Source of the DNA: an uncultured Limosilactobacillus sp.
GTDB lineage: Bacteria; Bacillota; Bacilli; Lactobacillales; Lactobacillaceae
DNA length: 35,420 bases
Assembly: GCF_934202235.1 (NCBI RefSeq)
Contig: NZ_CAKPXS010000013.1
Location: forward strand, 1 to 35,420
Direction of reading: 5' to 3'
The notes below the pieces were generated by a model. The model searched no databases. It had not been told where the DNA came from and was given only the letters and a program-made list of their open reading frames with translations. A program made the translations under genes and the position numbers. Below, one piece after another: positions 24,581 to 32,626 of the stretch (position 1 is the first letter of the stretch; every line of letters begins with the position of its first letter).

Positions 24581-25342
24581 TTATTTTTTCTGCCAGGTAA
24601 AGCTGGCGCTCACGTTGACCGTCTCTCCCACCTTAATTTGGTGAACGGTTGTCAAGTGACCACTAGTTGTTGGTGCAGCCGTCCACTGGCTAGTCACCAT
24701 ATTGGGATAACGGACTTCCCGCCGATAACGGATGGCCACCGTCGCAACCTGGTGATGAAGGAGGAAGTCGGCTCCCAGGGGGTCCAGCAACCAGTCAAAG
24801 TAGCGAGCATTGTTAACGTGCCGGTTACTGTCTAAGTCAAAATAACGGACGCGGTATTCTGCAGCAGTCACGGCTTGCCCGTCAGCCATCTTTAGCGGTT
24901 GGTCCAACTTTGGTAACTGGTTGGTTGGTTCCAACTGGTACCTTTGAAAGTATTCCTGGTTGATTGGAACCATCTTCCGCTTTGTTAAGCTCAAAAGGAC
25001 GCACTGAGTCTTAATCGTTGCGTAAAGTTGTCCCGTTAAGCTCTTCAACCAGTAAGTTCGTTGTGCAAAGAAGCGGTTGGCCGCCGTATATTCGGTTTCC
25101 AAAAGGATTATTTCTTCATTTGTGGGTTGTTGTGGAGCAAACCGCGCCTGGTAATTTGTGATCACCCATGCCTGGTCCGAATGAGGGCGTGTCCCGCTCG
25201 CTTCTTGCACAGCTTCATCATGTTTTTCAGAGACGAGGACTGCCAAGGCAAAGGCCATGCTCAATTTCAATTGTCCCGTTTCGTCACACTCGAAATACGT
25301 GACCTGGTGCTTCATTTGGTAGTGACGTAGATCAACTGTCAT
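24581..25342 (-). CDS. Acyl-ACP thioesterase (FatA/FatB type)
   Basis: A 253-residue protein made of two hot-dog domains, as in PF01643. The first holds MKHQVTYFECDETGQLKLS, and the second carries RVRYFDLDSNRHVNNARYF, with the Asn and His of the NxH-type active region of plant FatA/FatB enzymes. It should release free fatty acids from acyl carrier protein, either for lipid supply or to limit fatty-acid synthesis; chain-length preference is unknown. The ATG overlaps the rsmI stop by 4 bases (ATGA) and is preceded by GGAGG within rsmI, so it is the last gene of the operon and translationally coupled. Confidence 0.93.
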   Translation of the reverse strand: MTVDLRHYQMKHQVTYFECDETGQLKLSMAFALAVLVSEKHDEAVQEASGTRPHSDQAWVITNYQARFAPQQPTNEEIILLETEYTAANRFFAQRTYWLKSLTGQLYATIKTQCVLLSLTKRKMVPINQEYFQRYQLEPTNQLPKLDQPLKMADGQAVTAAEYRVRYFDLDSNRHVNNARYFDWLLDPLGADFLLHHQVATVAIRYRREVRYPNMVTSQWTAAPTTSGHLTTVHQIKVGETVNVSASFTWQKK

Positions 25343-26220
25343 TGCTTGCCTCCATCTAAGTGGTGATACTGGCGGTAAAGTTCCTGGCGGTTGAGACCAT
25401 TGGCTTTTGCTACCTTCTTAATAGCCGCATTCGGCTTCAGCCCATCCTTAATTACCAGGTCGATCTGCGCGTCAACCGGGAGTGTCACTTCATCACTCTC
25501 AGTAGTCGCCGGGTGGTCATTTCCACTAACCAGCACGACAAATTCACCGCGAATTTGATTATTTACGGCCCAGTTAACCAGTTCCGCTAGCGTTCCCCGC
25601 AAAAACTCCTCATAACGCTTCGTCAGTTCACGAGCAAGGACTGCGCGACGGTGGTCCCCAAAGACTTGGCTCATCACCTTGAGAGTTTTCTTCAGGCGGT
25701 GCGGAGCTTCATAGAAAATCATTGTCTCCGGTCGGTTGACCAACGCCGCCAGCTCTTTTTCTTGCTGCTGCGGTTTCCGGTCCAAAAAACCATAGAAGTA
25801 AAAGGGCTGTGGAGCTAGACCAGAAGCAATCAATGCAGTGAGGCCAGCATTAGCACCCGGTAATGGCACGACCGGAATTTGGTGGTCGATCGCGGCGGCC
25901 ACTAATTCCTTCCCCGGGTCGGAAATCGAGGGCATCCCGGCATCTGAACACTGGGCAATTGTCATCCCACTTTCTAGTTTGGCAATCAGCTCGGGAATTC
26001 GTTGCTCGGTATTGTGTTCGTGAAAACTAATTTCCCGGGTATCAATGGCAAAATGGTTTAACAACATTTTGGTATGCCGAGTGTCCTCCGCTGCGATCAG
26101 GTCTGCTTTTTTCAGGACTTGAATTGCCCTCATGGTCATATCATCAAGGTTGCCAATTGGCGTGGGCACAAGGTAAAGAGTCCCCGTTTGGTGCTTTGAA
26201 AAGTCCGACTGCTCTTCCAT
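25339..26220 (-). CDS. rsmI: 16S rRNA (cytidine1402-2'-O)-methyltransferase RsmI
   Basis: A tetrapyrrole-methylase-fold enzyme with LYLVPTPIGNLDDMTMRAI, AEDTRHTKMLL, QCSDAGMPSISDPG and LPGANAGLTALIASGL. RsmI uses S-adenosylmethionine to methylate the ribose of C1402 in 16S rRNA, aiding decoding fidelity. I start at ATG 26220 (MEEQSDFSKH, 293 residues), as GGGGAAG lies eight bases upstream; a GTG nine bases earlier would overlap the yabA stop and is the alternative. The dnaX-to-rsmI order is conserved with B. subtilis (yabC). Confidence 0.95.
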   Translation of the reverse strand: MEEQSDFSKHQTGTLYLVPTPIGNLDDMTMRAIQVLKKADLIAAEDTRHTKMLLNHFAIDTREISFHEHNTEQRIPELIAKLESGMTIAQCSDAGMPSISDPGKELVAAAIDHQIPVVPLPGANAGLTALIASGLAPQPFYFYGFLDRKPQQQEKELAALVNRPETMIFYEAPHRLKKTLKVMSQVFGDHRRAVLARELTKRYEEFLRGTLAELVNWAVNNQIRGEFVVLVSGNDHPATTESDEVTLPVDAQIDLVIKDGLKPNAAIKKVAKANGLNRQELYRQYHHLDGGKQ

Positions 26221-26225
26221 CCTCG

Positions 26226-26591
26226 TCACTTCCCCGTTGGCTGGTCCTGTGCCTGATCACGAAAAATGGTTTCCAAACAAAACGTACAGGACTCGTGATC
26301 TTCCAACCGCTTGCCATAATACTCGTTGCAAACGTGAAACCCCTGCTTGTAAAGTTTTTGGAGGTTTTGCCGTGAAGGTGTCAAGTGCGTCCCGTCACCC
26401 GCCTGCTTGTTACGCTGTTCCTCCAGTACCTGGTGCAGGTGTTCATTCTCAATTGACAGCTCCGCGTTTTCTTCCAAGACCGCGTTGATTTGGTTTTGCA
26501 GAATATCCATGCTGTCCACTAGGGCTTGAGTTTGTTTTTCTAACTCAGCAAAGTGATCATAGATATCCCTTTTGCTAATTTGTTGATCCAT
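26226..26591 (-). CDS. yabA: Replication initiation control protein YabA
   Basis: A 121-residue protein with an N-terminal coiled coil (RDIYDHFAELEKQTQALVDS to about residue 60), a flexible linker and a C-terminal zinc-binding region (HVCNEYYGKRLEDHESCTFC; one His and three Cys). YabA bridges DnaA and the DnaN clamp and prevents over-initiation of replication. The ATG at 26591 (MDQQISKRDI) follows GGGGGA; an upstream in-frame ATG would begin inside holB. It lies 13 bases after holB, its usual partner in Firmicutes. Confidence 0.95.
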   Translation of the reverse strand: MDQQISKRDIYDHFAELEKQTQALVDSMDILQNQINAVLEENAELSIENEHLHQVLEEQRNKQAGDGTHLTPSRQNLQKLYKQGFHVCNEYYGKRLEDHESCTFCLETIFRDQAQDQPTGK

Positions 26592-26604
26592 CCTAAATCC
26601 CCCG

Positions 26605-27603
26605 TCAATGCATAGCATCAATAATTCGGATTGTCAGTTGCTCGGCCACGTTTTGAAAGCTGACATTAGCCGCCATTAACTGGTGGGTCCCTAATGTCAG
26701 CTGACTAGCTGCCAAAATTTTCGTCGCTGGATAATGGGCGACAACCTGTTTAATCCGCTGTTCCTGGCTTCTAAAATGTAACTGGTCAGTTCCGTTGGCC
26801 ACCATCAACGTGTCTCGCCAAACAAGCATCATCAAATCCAGCAGGAGCGACTGGTGTTCCCGACTATCAGCTAATTTCATCATTTCAGTTTCAACCAGCA
26901 CGTAGGCTAGCATTTTGCCAGCGGCCACCTGCTGGTACCAATCCACAACTGCCTGGTAGGCATTGGTCAGCCAGTCGTTAGTCAACCACTCTTTAACCTG
27001 GGCCGTCGAATCAGTTAACCCGGTGACCACTGGCCGCAGCTCCTTCGGCACGCCTGATTCTTCAAGTGATTGTTGCAGTTTTGCCGGTGCGAGTGGCCGT
27101 AACTCGAGGAGCTGCGTTCGCGACTGAATCGTCGGTAAAATCGCATTGCGGTTGGTTGTCAACATGAAAATATAGATTCCCTCACCGGGTTCCTCGATAA
27201 ATTTAAGTAAGCTGTTGGCTGCGCTGACGGTCATTTTGTCAGCATCTTTGATAATGAAAACTTTTTGGTTTCCTTCGAGCCCGCTTTTAGTGAACTCCGC
27301 TTTCATCTGCCGGAGCGTGTCCACCTTAATCTGGCGGCCAGTTGGTGCCGCAACGAGGACATCCGGATGATTGCCGCTGAGAATTCGCTGGCATTCCGGA
27401 CACGTACCGTCTGGTTGCCCGTTATGAACGTGGGAACAAAATAACCTCATCGCAAGCCAGCGAGCTAGGGTCGTCTTCCCACTCCCGCTGGGACCCGTTA
27501 TTAGGTAGGCATGCGCCAGCTCATTTTGTTCAATTATTCGCTGCAGTCGTTCAATAATGGCCGGCTGCAGCTCGACAGCTCTTTGGACTGCTGCTGACGT
27601 CAT
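26605..27603 (-). CDS. holB: DNA polymerase III delta' subunit
   Basis: A 332-residue AAA+ clamp-loader subunit with GPSGSGKTTLARWLA (Walker A), a four-cysteine/histidine zinc module (CSHVHNGQPDGTCPECQRIL), the sensor region VFIIKDADKMTVSAANSLLK and FIEEPGEGIYIFMLTTN. With DnaX and delta it opens the sliding clamp onto DNA. A GGAGG lies before the ATG at 27603. The gene is 19 bases after darA; the intervening genes yaaR and ricT (yaaT) of B. subtilis are absent here. Confidence 0.95.
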   Translation of the reverse strand: MTSAAVQRAVELQPAIIERLQRIIEQNELAHAYLITGPSGSGKTTLARWLAMRLFCSHVHNGQPDGTCPECQRILSGNHPDVLVAAPTGRQIKVDTLRQMKAEFTKSGLEGNQKVFIIKDADKMTVSAANSLLKFIEEPGEGIYIFMLTTNRNAILPTIQSRTQLLELRPLAPAKLQQSLEESGVPKELRPVVTGLTDSTAQVKEWLTNDWLTNAYQAVVDWYQQVAAGKMLAYVLVETEMMKLADSREHQSLLLDLMMLVWRDTLMVANGTDQLHFRSQEQRIKQVVAHYPATKILAASQLTLGTHQLMAANVSFQNVAEQLTIRIIDAMH

Positions 27604-27622
27604 GCCGTTTCCTCCTTATTGG

Positions 27623-27943
27623 CTAAAACTGGACAAATTGATCGACGGGAAGAACGAAAACCGTGGCCCCACCAATCGTCACCTTAATTGGAATTGCCGA
27701 TGCGTTCGTCCCAACCGTTTCTTGGGCAGTGATGTACTCCTCACGCGTCTTGGCATTATTATCAATAATACTGAGTACTTCGTCGACCCGGTCATCCTCA
27801 ACCCCCATCATAAAGGTCGTATTCCCTTCACGCAGGAAGCCACCGGTCGAGCTCAACTTTGTGGCCCCAATATTGGCCTTCACAAACGCCCGGAGTAAGC
27901 GGCTACTATCTTTAGGTTGAACAATTGCTAAGATCAGTTTCAT
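27623..27943 (-). CDS. darA: c-di-AMP-binding PII-like protein DarA (PstA, YaaQ)
   Basis: A 106-residue PII-like protein starting MKLILAIVQPKDSSRLLRAF and showing the conserved ATKLSSTGGFLREGNTTFMM, where family members bind c-di-AMP, and a C-terminal KVTIGGATVFVLPVDQFVQF. DarA trimers sense the osmotic/potassium second messenger c-di-AMP; its downstream target is not settled. It lies 17 bases after tmk in the conserved tmk-yaaQ pair. A KimA-type potassium importer, another c-di-AMP-linked protein, is encoded 17 kb away. Confidence 0.94.
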   Translation of the reverse strand: MKLILAIVQPKDSSRLLRAFVKANIGATKLSSTGGFLREGNTTFMMGVEDDRVDEVLSIIDNNAKTREEYITAQETVGTNASAIPIKVTIGGATVFVLPVDQFVQF

Positions 27944-27960
27944 GAATCTGCTCCTTTCTG

Positions 27961-28605
27961 TCAGTTGCTAAACAGGTCAGCAAAGCGCTGATTAATCACC
28001 CGCTTGGTGTCAGCAATGACTTCCGGTAATGGTTGGTTTGCATCTATCAGTTTAATTCGTTGGGGGTGCTGGTGATAGAGTCGTAAGTAAGCCGCATGGA
28101 CCCGGTGGTGAAAATTCATTGTCTCTTCATCCAGCCGGTTAATCTGGTCAGTGCGGTGTGTTTCAATCCGCGAAATACCAATTTCGGGTGGCAAATCAAA
28201 GTAGACCGTCAGCTGGGGCATCGTCCCGTTAGTGGCAAAGGTGTTAATGTCCCATACTTCCTTCTCGCCTAGCTGTCGGCCAGCCCCCTGATAAGCGACT
28301 GAACTATCCACATAACGGTCACACAGGATCGTCTTATTGGCCGCCAGTGCTGGTTCAATGGTGCTGACAACGTGGTGGCGCCGGTCGGCCGCAAAAAGGA
28401 GGGCCTCAGTCCGGCTATCCATCCCCTTGTTGGCTTCATCAAATAAGATTTGACGGAGCTTCGCAGAGAAGTGGTCACCACCTGGCTCACGGGTGACTAC
28501 TAATTGGTTGCCTAGTGCCGGCTGTAATTCAGCCACTAAGGCATTGAGTACGCTGGTTTTACCGGCGCCATCAGGCCCTTCAAATGAAATAAACTTGCCT
28601 GCCAT
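27961..28605 (-). CDS. tmk: Thymidylate kinase
   Basis: A 214-residue kinase with the P-loop FEGPDGAGKTS (about residues 7-17), the DR motif LCDRYVDSSVAYQGAGRQLG and a lid/helix region HRTDQINRLDEE. It phosphorylates dTMP to dTDP for DNA synthesis. ATG at 28605 (MAGKFISFEG) follows AGGAGG; a start 27 bases upstream would overlap the yaaL end. It is the central gene of the dnaX-to-rsmI block and connects with the nrd genes in nucleotide supply. Confidence 0.96.
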   Translation of the reverse strand: MAGKFISFEGPDGAGKTSVLNALVAELQPALGNQLVVTREPGGDHFSAKLRQILFDEANKGMDSRTEALLFAADRRHHVVSTIEPALAANKTILCDRYVDSSVAYQGAGRQLGEKEVWDINTFATNGTMPQLTVYFDLPPEIGISRIETHRTDQINRLDEETMNFHHRVHAAYLRLYHQHPQRIKLIDANQPLPEVIADTKRVINQRFADLFSN

Positions 28606-28615
28606 CTTAATCCTC

Positions 28616-28870
28616 CTACTGACTGATAACACCCTCGTTCAGCTGGCCATGAGCCCCACGCCGTCGTGCCTTTGCGTACAGGTAAAGATACTTTTTCTCC
28701 TGCAACTTAGTCCGGTAATAAAGCTCACTGTTGACCTTGCCTTCGTAAACCGCTTGTTCAGTTTCCTTAGCGTGGTCCCAACTAGCCTTGGTGTCATAAA
28801 TCAGTTCCATCAGCTGGTAATTACCAATTTTTTGCACCTGGTGTCGGTGCTTATTTGCATGAAAAAACAT
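28616..28870 (-). CDS. yaaL: YaaL family (DUF2508) protein
   Basis: An 84-residue, charged, mostly helical protein, MFFHANKHRHQVQ at the start, with the family feature of a C-terminal LYAKARRRGAHGQL. No membrane segment or known catalytic motif is visible. Function is unknown. It follows recR by 11 bases and precedes tmk by 10, matching the recR-yaaL order of B. subtilis, which is the main evidence for its identity. Confidence 0.9.
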   Translation of the reverse strand: MFFHANKHRHQVQKIGNYQLMELIYDTKASWDHAKETEQAVYEGKVNSELYYRTKLQEKKYLYLYAKARRRGAHGQLNEGVISQ

Positions 28871-28881
28871 CTGCGTCCCTC

Positions 28882-29481
28882 TTAGAGTTCCGTGCGTCCC
28901 TGGACTGCTTTCGTTAAGGTCATCGCGTCAGTATAGTCAATATCCGCGCCGGCAGACAAGCCGTGGGCCAGACGAGTAACCTTAATCCCGGCTGGCTTGA
29001 TCAGCTTGGCTAAGTACTGGGCTGTTGTCTCGCCATCCACCGAGGCATTCGTGGCGACAATGACTTCCTTAACATCTTTTTTCGTTTTCAGTCGTTCGAG
29101 TAAAGCTGGAATATTAATGTCCATTGGGCCAGTACCATTAGCTGGCGAAATTGTCCCGTGGAGAACGTGGTAGAGGCCATGATAACTATTCATGTTTTCC
29201 ATCGCCATGATATCACGAGAATGTTCGACCACAATAATCTGCGACTGGTCACGGGATGGATCACGGCAAATTTCACAAGGTTCTTCTTCGGTAATGTTTC
29301 CGCACACGTGACAGTAGTGAAGGTCTGCTTTGACCGCCAGGAGCGAATCAGCAAACCCCTTCACATCGTCTTTCTCCATGCCAAGGGTATAAAAAGCCAA
29401 ACGGGTAGCAGTTTTTTGACCAATTCCTGGCAACTTCATGTAGGAATCGATCAGTTTAGCGATTGGTTCTGGATACTGCAT
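28882..29481 (-). CDS. recR: Recombination mediator RecR
   Basis: A 199-residue protein with the helix-hairpin-helix region KLPGIGQKTATRLAF, a four-cysteine zinc finger (CHVCGNITEEEPCEIC), a Toprim segment IIVVEHSRDIMAMEN and a C-terminal Walker-B-like region (VTRLAHGLSAGADIDYTDAM). RecR with RecO loads RecA at gaps and repairs collapsed forks. It begins three bases after the ybaB stop codon, so the genes are translationally coupled. Confidence 0.97.
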   Translation of the reverse strand: MQYPEPIAKLIDSYMKLPGIGQKTATRLAFYTLGMEKDDVKGFADSLLAVKADLHYCHVCGNITEEEPCEICRDPSRDQSQIIVVEHSRDIMAMENMNSYHGLYHVLHGTISPANGTGPMDINIPALLERLKTKKDVKEVIVATNASVDGETTAQYLAKLIKPAGIKVTRLAHGLSAGADIDYTDAMTLTKAVQGRTEL

Positions 29482-29484
29482 TCA

Positions 29485-29793
29485 CTACATCCCCAAGCCC
29501 TTAGTATACTTGCCCATCGACTTTTCGGTAGCATCATTCACCTTTTTCAGCCCATCATTAACCGCTGCCACTACCAAGTCAGATAACATGTCAACATCAT
29601 CTGGATCAACAGCTTCTGGTTTGATTTGCAGGTCGACTAACTGCCGGCTCCCGTTAAAGGTCGCCTTGACCATTTCGTCTGGAGCTTCACCGACGAACTG
29701 CTGCTCAGCTAATGACTGCTGTTCCTTCATCATCTGCTTTTGCAGCTTTTTTGCCTGCTTCATCATCTGTTGCATGTTCATTCCGTTCATCAT
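29485..29793 (-). CDS. YbaB/EbfC nucleoid-associated DNA-binding protein
   Basis: A 102-residue protein with a Met/Gln/Lys-rich N-terminal helix (MMNGMNMQQMMKQAKKLQKQ) and the conserved segment GSRQLVDLQIKPEAVDPDDVDMLSDLV. It corresponds to YaaK of B. subtilis. The family forms dimers that bind DNA broadly and sits between dnaX and recR in most bacteria, exactly as here. The precise role is unclear. Several in-frame Met codons at the start make the exact N terminus uncertain by a few residues. Confidence 0.95.
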   Translation of the reverse strand: MMNGMNMQQMMKQAKKLQKQMMKEQQSLAEQQFVGEAPDEMVKATFNGSRQLVDLQIKPEAVDPDDVDMLSDLVVAAVNDGLKKVNDATEKSMGKYTKGLGM

Positions 29794-29808
29794 TTGAAAG
29801 TTTCCTCC

Positions 29809-31578
29809 TCAATTATCTTCTACTTTAACGATGTCGCTGCCAAACAGTTGCTCGGCTTTGCCTACCACACCATTGTCAGCAGCCTTACTTGTTTCTTTAT
29901 CCGCCTGCTGCTGGCCGGTTTGCTGCTGTTCCTGGCTCGGCTGGGACGTTGATTTTGCCTGTTTTCCCTTGAGATAACCGTGGGCTACCAGGAAATCCTG
30001 CCGGATCTGCGGCCATTTATCAGTTGGCACAAAGGTAACGGCAAAGTCCCCGCCCACCAGCTTGCCAAAGCACTTACTGATGGAGTCCGCCAGCGAACTA
30101 TCGTTAGCCCGCTCCAACAAAAAGGCCTGGTCAAAGGAGAGCACTACCCCGTCAGCACAGGCCGCCACCGGTTTCGTAAACTCAACCAACCCCTGGTCGA
30201 TTGGCTGCAGCATTGACAGCATATCCGGCCAGAGATCAACGACCTTATTCAGGTTATCCCGCGAAGCCTTCTCTAAAATCGGGTAAATCTGGTGAACATT
30301 GAATTGCCGCCCCTTTTTATTACTCTTGTGGTGGTGAACCTGCGGCGTGGCAGCCTGAGTTGGGGCTGACTGGATCTTAGCGGGGCTGTTTTTGAACTGG
30401 TTGATTTCCTGCTGAAGTTGACCAACTTGGTGTTTAAGCTGGTCGACTTCCTGACTATTCGCTGCTGGCGCTGGCTGTTGTGCTACCGGGTGTTGGTCAA
30501 CCTGGCTTAGTTTAACCGTCATGACTTCCAAGTAGACGTTCGGGTGCGTCGTAAAACGCATCTCCTGTTCCGTCTCATTTAACACGTCAATCATCGCGTA
30601 AAGCATTTCTGGAGTAGTATCCTTGACCATCGTTGCCAGCTGCTCATCAGTTAGTCCCGTCTGCTCAACCTGCAGCAGGTCCGGCGACTCACGGTATAAC
30701 AACAGATCACGGATTAACGTAATCAGGTCCTCAATCAGCCGGTGCCCATCCTTACCAGCCGCTAGTAAATCGGCCAGCGATTTTAAGGCAGCACCACTAT
30801 CGCCCTTTGCCGTTTCACCGAAGTAGGCCATCAGTTGCTGTTTTTCAACACTCCCGGTGACCAGCAGTGCATCCGCCAATTTAACGTGGTTATCAGAAAA
30901 TGACATTACCTGGTCCAGGATACTTAATGCATCCCGCATCCCACCTTCAGCAGCGTTAGCAATAACCCACAACGCCTTTTCTTCGTAAGTTGCTCCCTTT
31001 TGGTCGAGGATGTACTTCATCCGTTCAAAAGCATCCTGAGCAGAAATGCGGCGAAAATCAAAACGCTGAACCCGCGAAATAATTGTCAACGGAATCTTAT
31101 GCGGTTCCGTCGTTGCCAAAATGAAGATCACGTTTGCCGGTGGTTCTTCCAGGGTTTTTAAGAGGGCGTTGAAGGCCCCGGTGGATAACATGTGCACTTC
31201 GTCGATGATGTAGACCTTATAGTCAGCCTGGGTTGGTGCATATTTCACCTTGTCACGGATGTCCCGAATTTCATCCACACTGTTGTTGGAAGCCGCATCA
31301 ATTTCGATCACGTCATTTAACCGGCCGGCAGTAATGGCCCGACAGGTCTCGCACTTATTGCATGGTTCTCCGTCTTTTTGGTGGTGACAGTTGACCGCCT
31401 TGGCAAAAATTTTAGCAGCCGACGTTTTCCCCGTTCCCCGCGGCCCCGCAAACAAGTAGGCGTGGCTAATTTGGTTAGTAATAATTGCGTTTTTTAAGGT
31501 AGTGGTGATCAGCCGTTGACCAACAAGCTCGTCAAACCGCTGCGGCCGCCACACTCGATACAATGCCTGGTAACTCAT
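29809..31578 (-). CDS. dnaX: DNA polymerase III gamma/tau subunit
   Basis: A 589-residue clamp-loader ATPase with GPRGTGKTSAAKIFA (Walker A), a zinc module (CHHQKDGEPCNKCETC), DEVHMLSTGAFNALLKTLEEPP and the sensor-1 TTEPHKIPLTI. A Gln-rich linker (about 385-425) leads to the tau-type C-terminal region that contacts the replicative polymerase. There is no canonical slippery site to make a short gamma form. It is the first gene of a minus-strand operon with ybaB, recR, yaaL, tmk, darA, holB, yabA, rsmI and a thioesterase, with a good promoter upstream. Confidence 0.97.
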   Translation of the reverse strand: MSYQALYRVWRPQRFDELVGQRLITTTLKNAIITNQISHAYLFAGPRGTGKTSAAKIFAKAVNCHHQKDGEPCNKCETCRAITAGRLNDVIEIDAASNNSVDEIRDIRDKVKYAPTQADYKVYIIDEVHMLSTGAFNALLKTLEEPPANVIFILATTEPHKIPLTIISRVQRFDFRRISAQDAFERMKYILDQKGATYEEKALWVIANAAEGGMRDALSILDQVMSFSDNHVKLADALLVTGSVEKQQLMAYFGETAKGDSGAALKSLADLLAAGKDGHRLIEDLITLIRDLLLYRESPDLLQVEQTGLTDEQLATMVKDTTPEMLYAMIDVLNETEQEMRFTTHPNVYLEVMTVKLSQVDQHPVAQQPAPAANSQEVDQLKHQVGQLQQEINQFKNSPAKIQSAPTQAATPQVHHHKSNKKGRQFNVHQIYPILEKASRDNLNKVVDLWPDMLSMLQPIDQGLVEFTKPVAACADGVVLSFDQAFLLERANDSSLADSISKCFGKLVGGDFAVTFVPTDKWPQIRQDFLVAHGYLKGKQAKSTSQPSQEQQQTGQQQADKETSKAADNGVVGKAEQLFGSDIVKVEDN

Positions 31579-31607
31579 CGCGCTGCTCCTTTTCTATAGT
31601 CTTTATC

Positions 31608-31635
31608 ATTATACTAGCTTTTTTCTGTCCTCCAA
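31608..31635 (-). promoter_or_regulatory. Predicted promoter of the dnaX operon
   Basis: On the minus strand a perfect TATAAT (31613-31608) with a weak -35 TTGGAG (31635-31630) 16 bases upstream, just after the SRP RNA terminator. Confidence 0.65.
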
Positions 31636-31652
31636 GAGTTTAACCTGGTAAA

Positions 31653-31685
31653 TAAAAAAGAAAAACCACCTGCAGAAACAGGTGG
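31653..31685 (-). terminator. Rho-independent terminator of the SRP RNA gene
   Basis: On the minus strand CCACCTG and CAGGTGG pair around TTTCTG, followed by TTTTTCTTTTTT. Confidence 0.92.
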
Positions 31686-31701
31686 CATTAATTATCATCA
31701 T

Positions 31702-31793
31702 ACTTAGGACACAAGGAATAACTGGCTTAGTGCTGCTTCCTTCCGGACCTGACACGGTTCACTAGCACTCCCTTGTCCTAAGGCCTTACGGCA
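31702..31793 (-). ncRNA. ffs: Signal recognition particle RNA (4.5S/scRNA, short form)
   Basis: The minus strand contains the highly conserved SRP apical domain GTGTCAGGTCCGGAAGGAAG followed by CAGCACT, closed by the long stem CTTAGGACAAGG / CCTTGTGTCCTAAG. The RNA binds Ffh and targets membrane and secreted proteins cotranslationally to SecYEG. The short form lacks an Alu domain. The position between tadA and dnaX is the usual one in Lactobacillaceae. Ends are estimated from the closing stem and the promoter and terminator; they may be off by several bases. Confidence 0.96.
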
Positions 31794-31799
31794 AGTACT

Positions 31800-31828
31800 A
31801 TCATACACTATCTTCTCCCCGTTGACCA
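31800..31828 (-). promoter_or_regulatory. Predicted promoter of SRP RNA
   Basis: On the minus strand TGGTCA (31828-31823), a 17-base spacer and TATGAT (31805-31800). It begins just beyond the tadA stop and places the start of transcription near 31793. Confidence 0.7.
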
Positions 31829-31831
31829 GGA

Positions 31832-32377
31832 CTACTTCTTCTCACCAGAATAGCGGCCGCGGCGTCTCGCCCGCCTTTCTGCTTTTTTCCGTTGCCGGAC
31901 TCGTTTAAAAAAAGTCTTCAGCAGCTGACTGCACTGGGCACGATTAACTCCACTGGTCACCATTACCTGGTGGTTTAGCCGCTGGTCAGCTAACAAGTGG
32001 TAGAGGCTCTCTACCGCCCCCGCCTTTGGGTCCGTGGCGCCAAAATACAGATGTCTGATGCGGGAATTGATAATTGCACCGCTGCACATAATACAGGGCT
32101 CCAGGGTAACGTAGAGGTCACAATCTGGCAACCGCCAACTAGTAAGTGTCGTACAGGCCTCGTCTAAGGCCATCATTTCGGCGTGATAGGACACGTGCTG
32201 AAAATGCTCTGTCAGGTTATGACCCCGGCCAATGATTTGACCATGCCACACAACCACTGCCCCAATCGGCACCTCGTCAATGGCCATGGCTAGCCGGGCT
32301 TCTTCAATGGCCGCATCCATAAATTTTTGCTGGAATTCGTTTGTCAAGGGTTTCTCTCCGTTGTCTTCAAGTATCAT
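31832..32377 (-). CDS. tadA: tRNA adenosine(34) deaminase TadA
   Basis: A cytidine-deaminase-fold enzyme with the zinc ligands and catalytic glutamate in SYHAEMMALDEA (HAE) and LEPCIMCSGAIINSRI (PCxxC). It converts A34 of tRNA-Arg(ACG) to inosine. The 181-residue form from ATG 32377 has AAAAGGAA upstream; a TTG at 32347 (TNEFQQKFMDAA, 171 residues) with GGAGAG upstream is a strong alternative, because the predicted promoter would leave almost no leader for the ATG. The C terminus is very basic (RQRKKAERRARRRGRYSGEKK-like, Lys/Arg rich), probably for tRNA binding. Confidence 0.94.
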   Translation of the reverse strand: MILEDNGEKPLTNEFQQKFMDAAIEEARLAMAIDEVPIGAVVVWHGQIIGRGHNLTEHFQHVSYHAEMMALDEACTTLTSWRLPDCDLYVTLEPCIMCSGAIINSRIRHLYFGATDPKAGAVESLYHLLADQRLNHQVMVTSGVNRAQCSQLLKTFFKRVRQRKKAERRARRRGRYSGEKK

Positions 32378-32391
32378 TTTGTTTCCTTTTC

Positions 32392-32420
32392 AGTGTAACC
32401 GATTCCTCGCTTTGCAGCAA
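32392..32420 (-). promoter_or_regulatory. Predicted tadA promoter
   Basis: On the minus strand TTGCTG (32420-32415), a 17-base spacer and TACACT (32397-32392). The predicted transcription start lies only about eight bases before the tadA ATG. Confidence 0.55.
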
Positions 32421-32493
32421 AATGATCTTCCTTTCATATCAATTAACTGCGGCTTTCTTTTGATCAGCCGATAGAACCAGAAATAATCCGCCG

Positions 32494-32509
32494 GCACTAT
32501 ATGTAGTGG
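32494..32509. promoter_or_regulatory. NrdR box 1 of the nrdHEF operon
   Basis: GCACTATATGTAGTGG matches the NrdR consensus ACACWATATATWGTGT at nearly all core positions. NrdR is the ATP/dATP-sensing repressor of ribonucleotide reductase genes; its gene is not in this window. Confidence 0.88.
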
Positions 32510-32524
32510 CTATGACAAATTTTA

Positions 32525-32540
32525 TAACAATATCTTGTGG
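32525..32540. promoter_or_regulatory. NrdR box 2 of the nrdHEF operon
   Basis: TAACAATATCTTGTGG has the core CAATATCTTG. The box is centred 31 bases (about three helical turns) from box 1, the spacing usual for paired NrdR sites, and ends ten bases before the -35 hexamer. Confidence 0.85.
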
Positions 32541-32550
32541 CTCTTTCCGC

Positions 32551-32578
32551 TTGATTTTCCTCTCCAGCTCGCTATACT
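32551..32578 (+). promoter_or_regulatory. Predicted promoter of nrdHEF
   Basis: TTGATT (32551-32556), a 16-base spacer and TATACT (32573-32578), directly downstream of the paired NrdR boxes. Confidence 0.75.
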
Positions 32579-32626
32579 ATAAGCATCACTTAAAGCATTG
32601 ATTGCATTAGCGGGGAGGTTTTATAA

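Noticed and set aside
30300..30325. A5G4 run in dnaX as a frameshift site for a gamma form
   Set aside because: In frame it reads AAT AAA AAG GGG; the heptamer T-AAA-AAG does not fit the X-XXY-YYZ slippery pattern.
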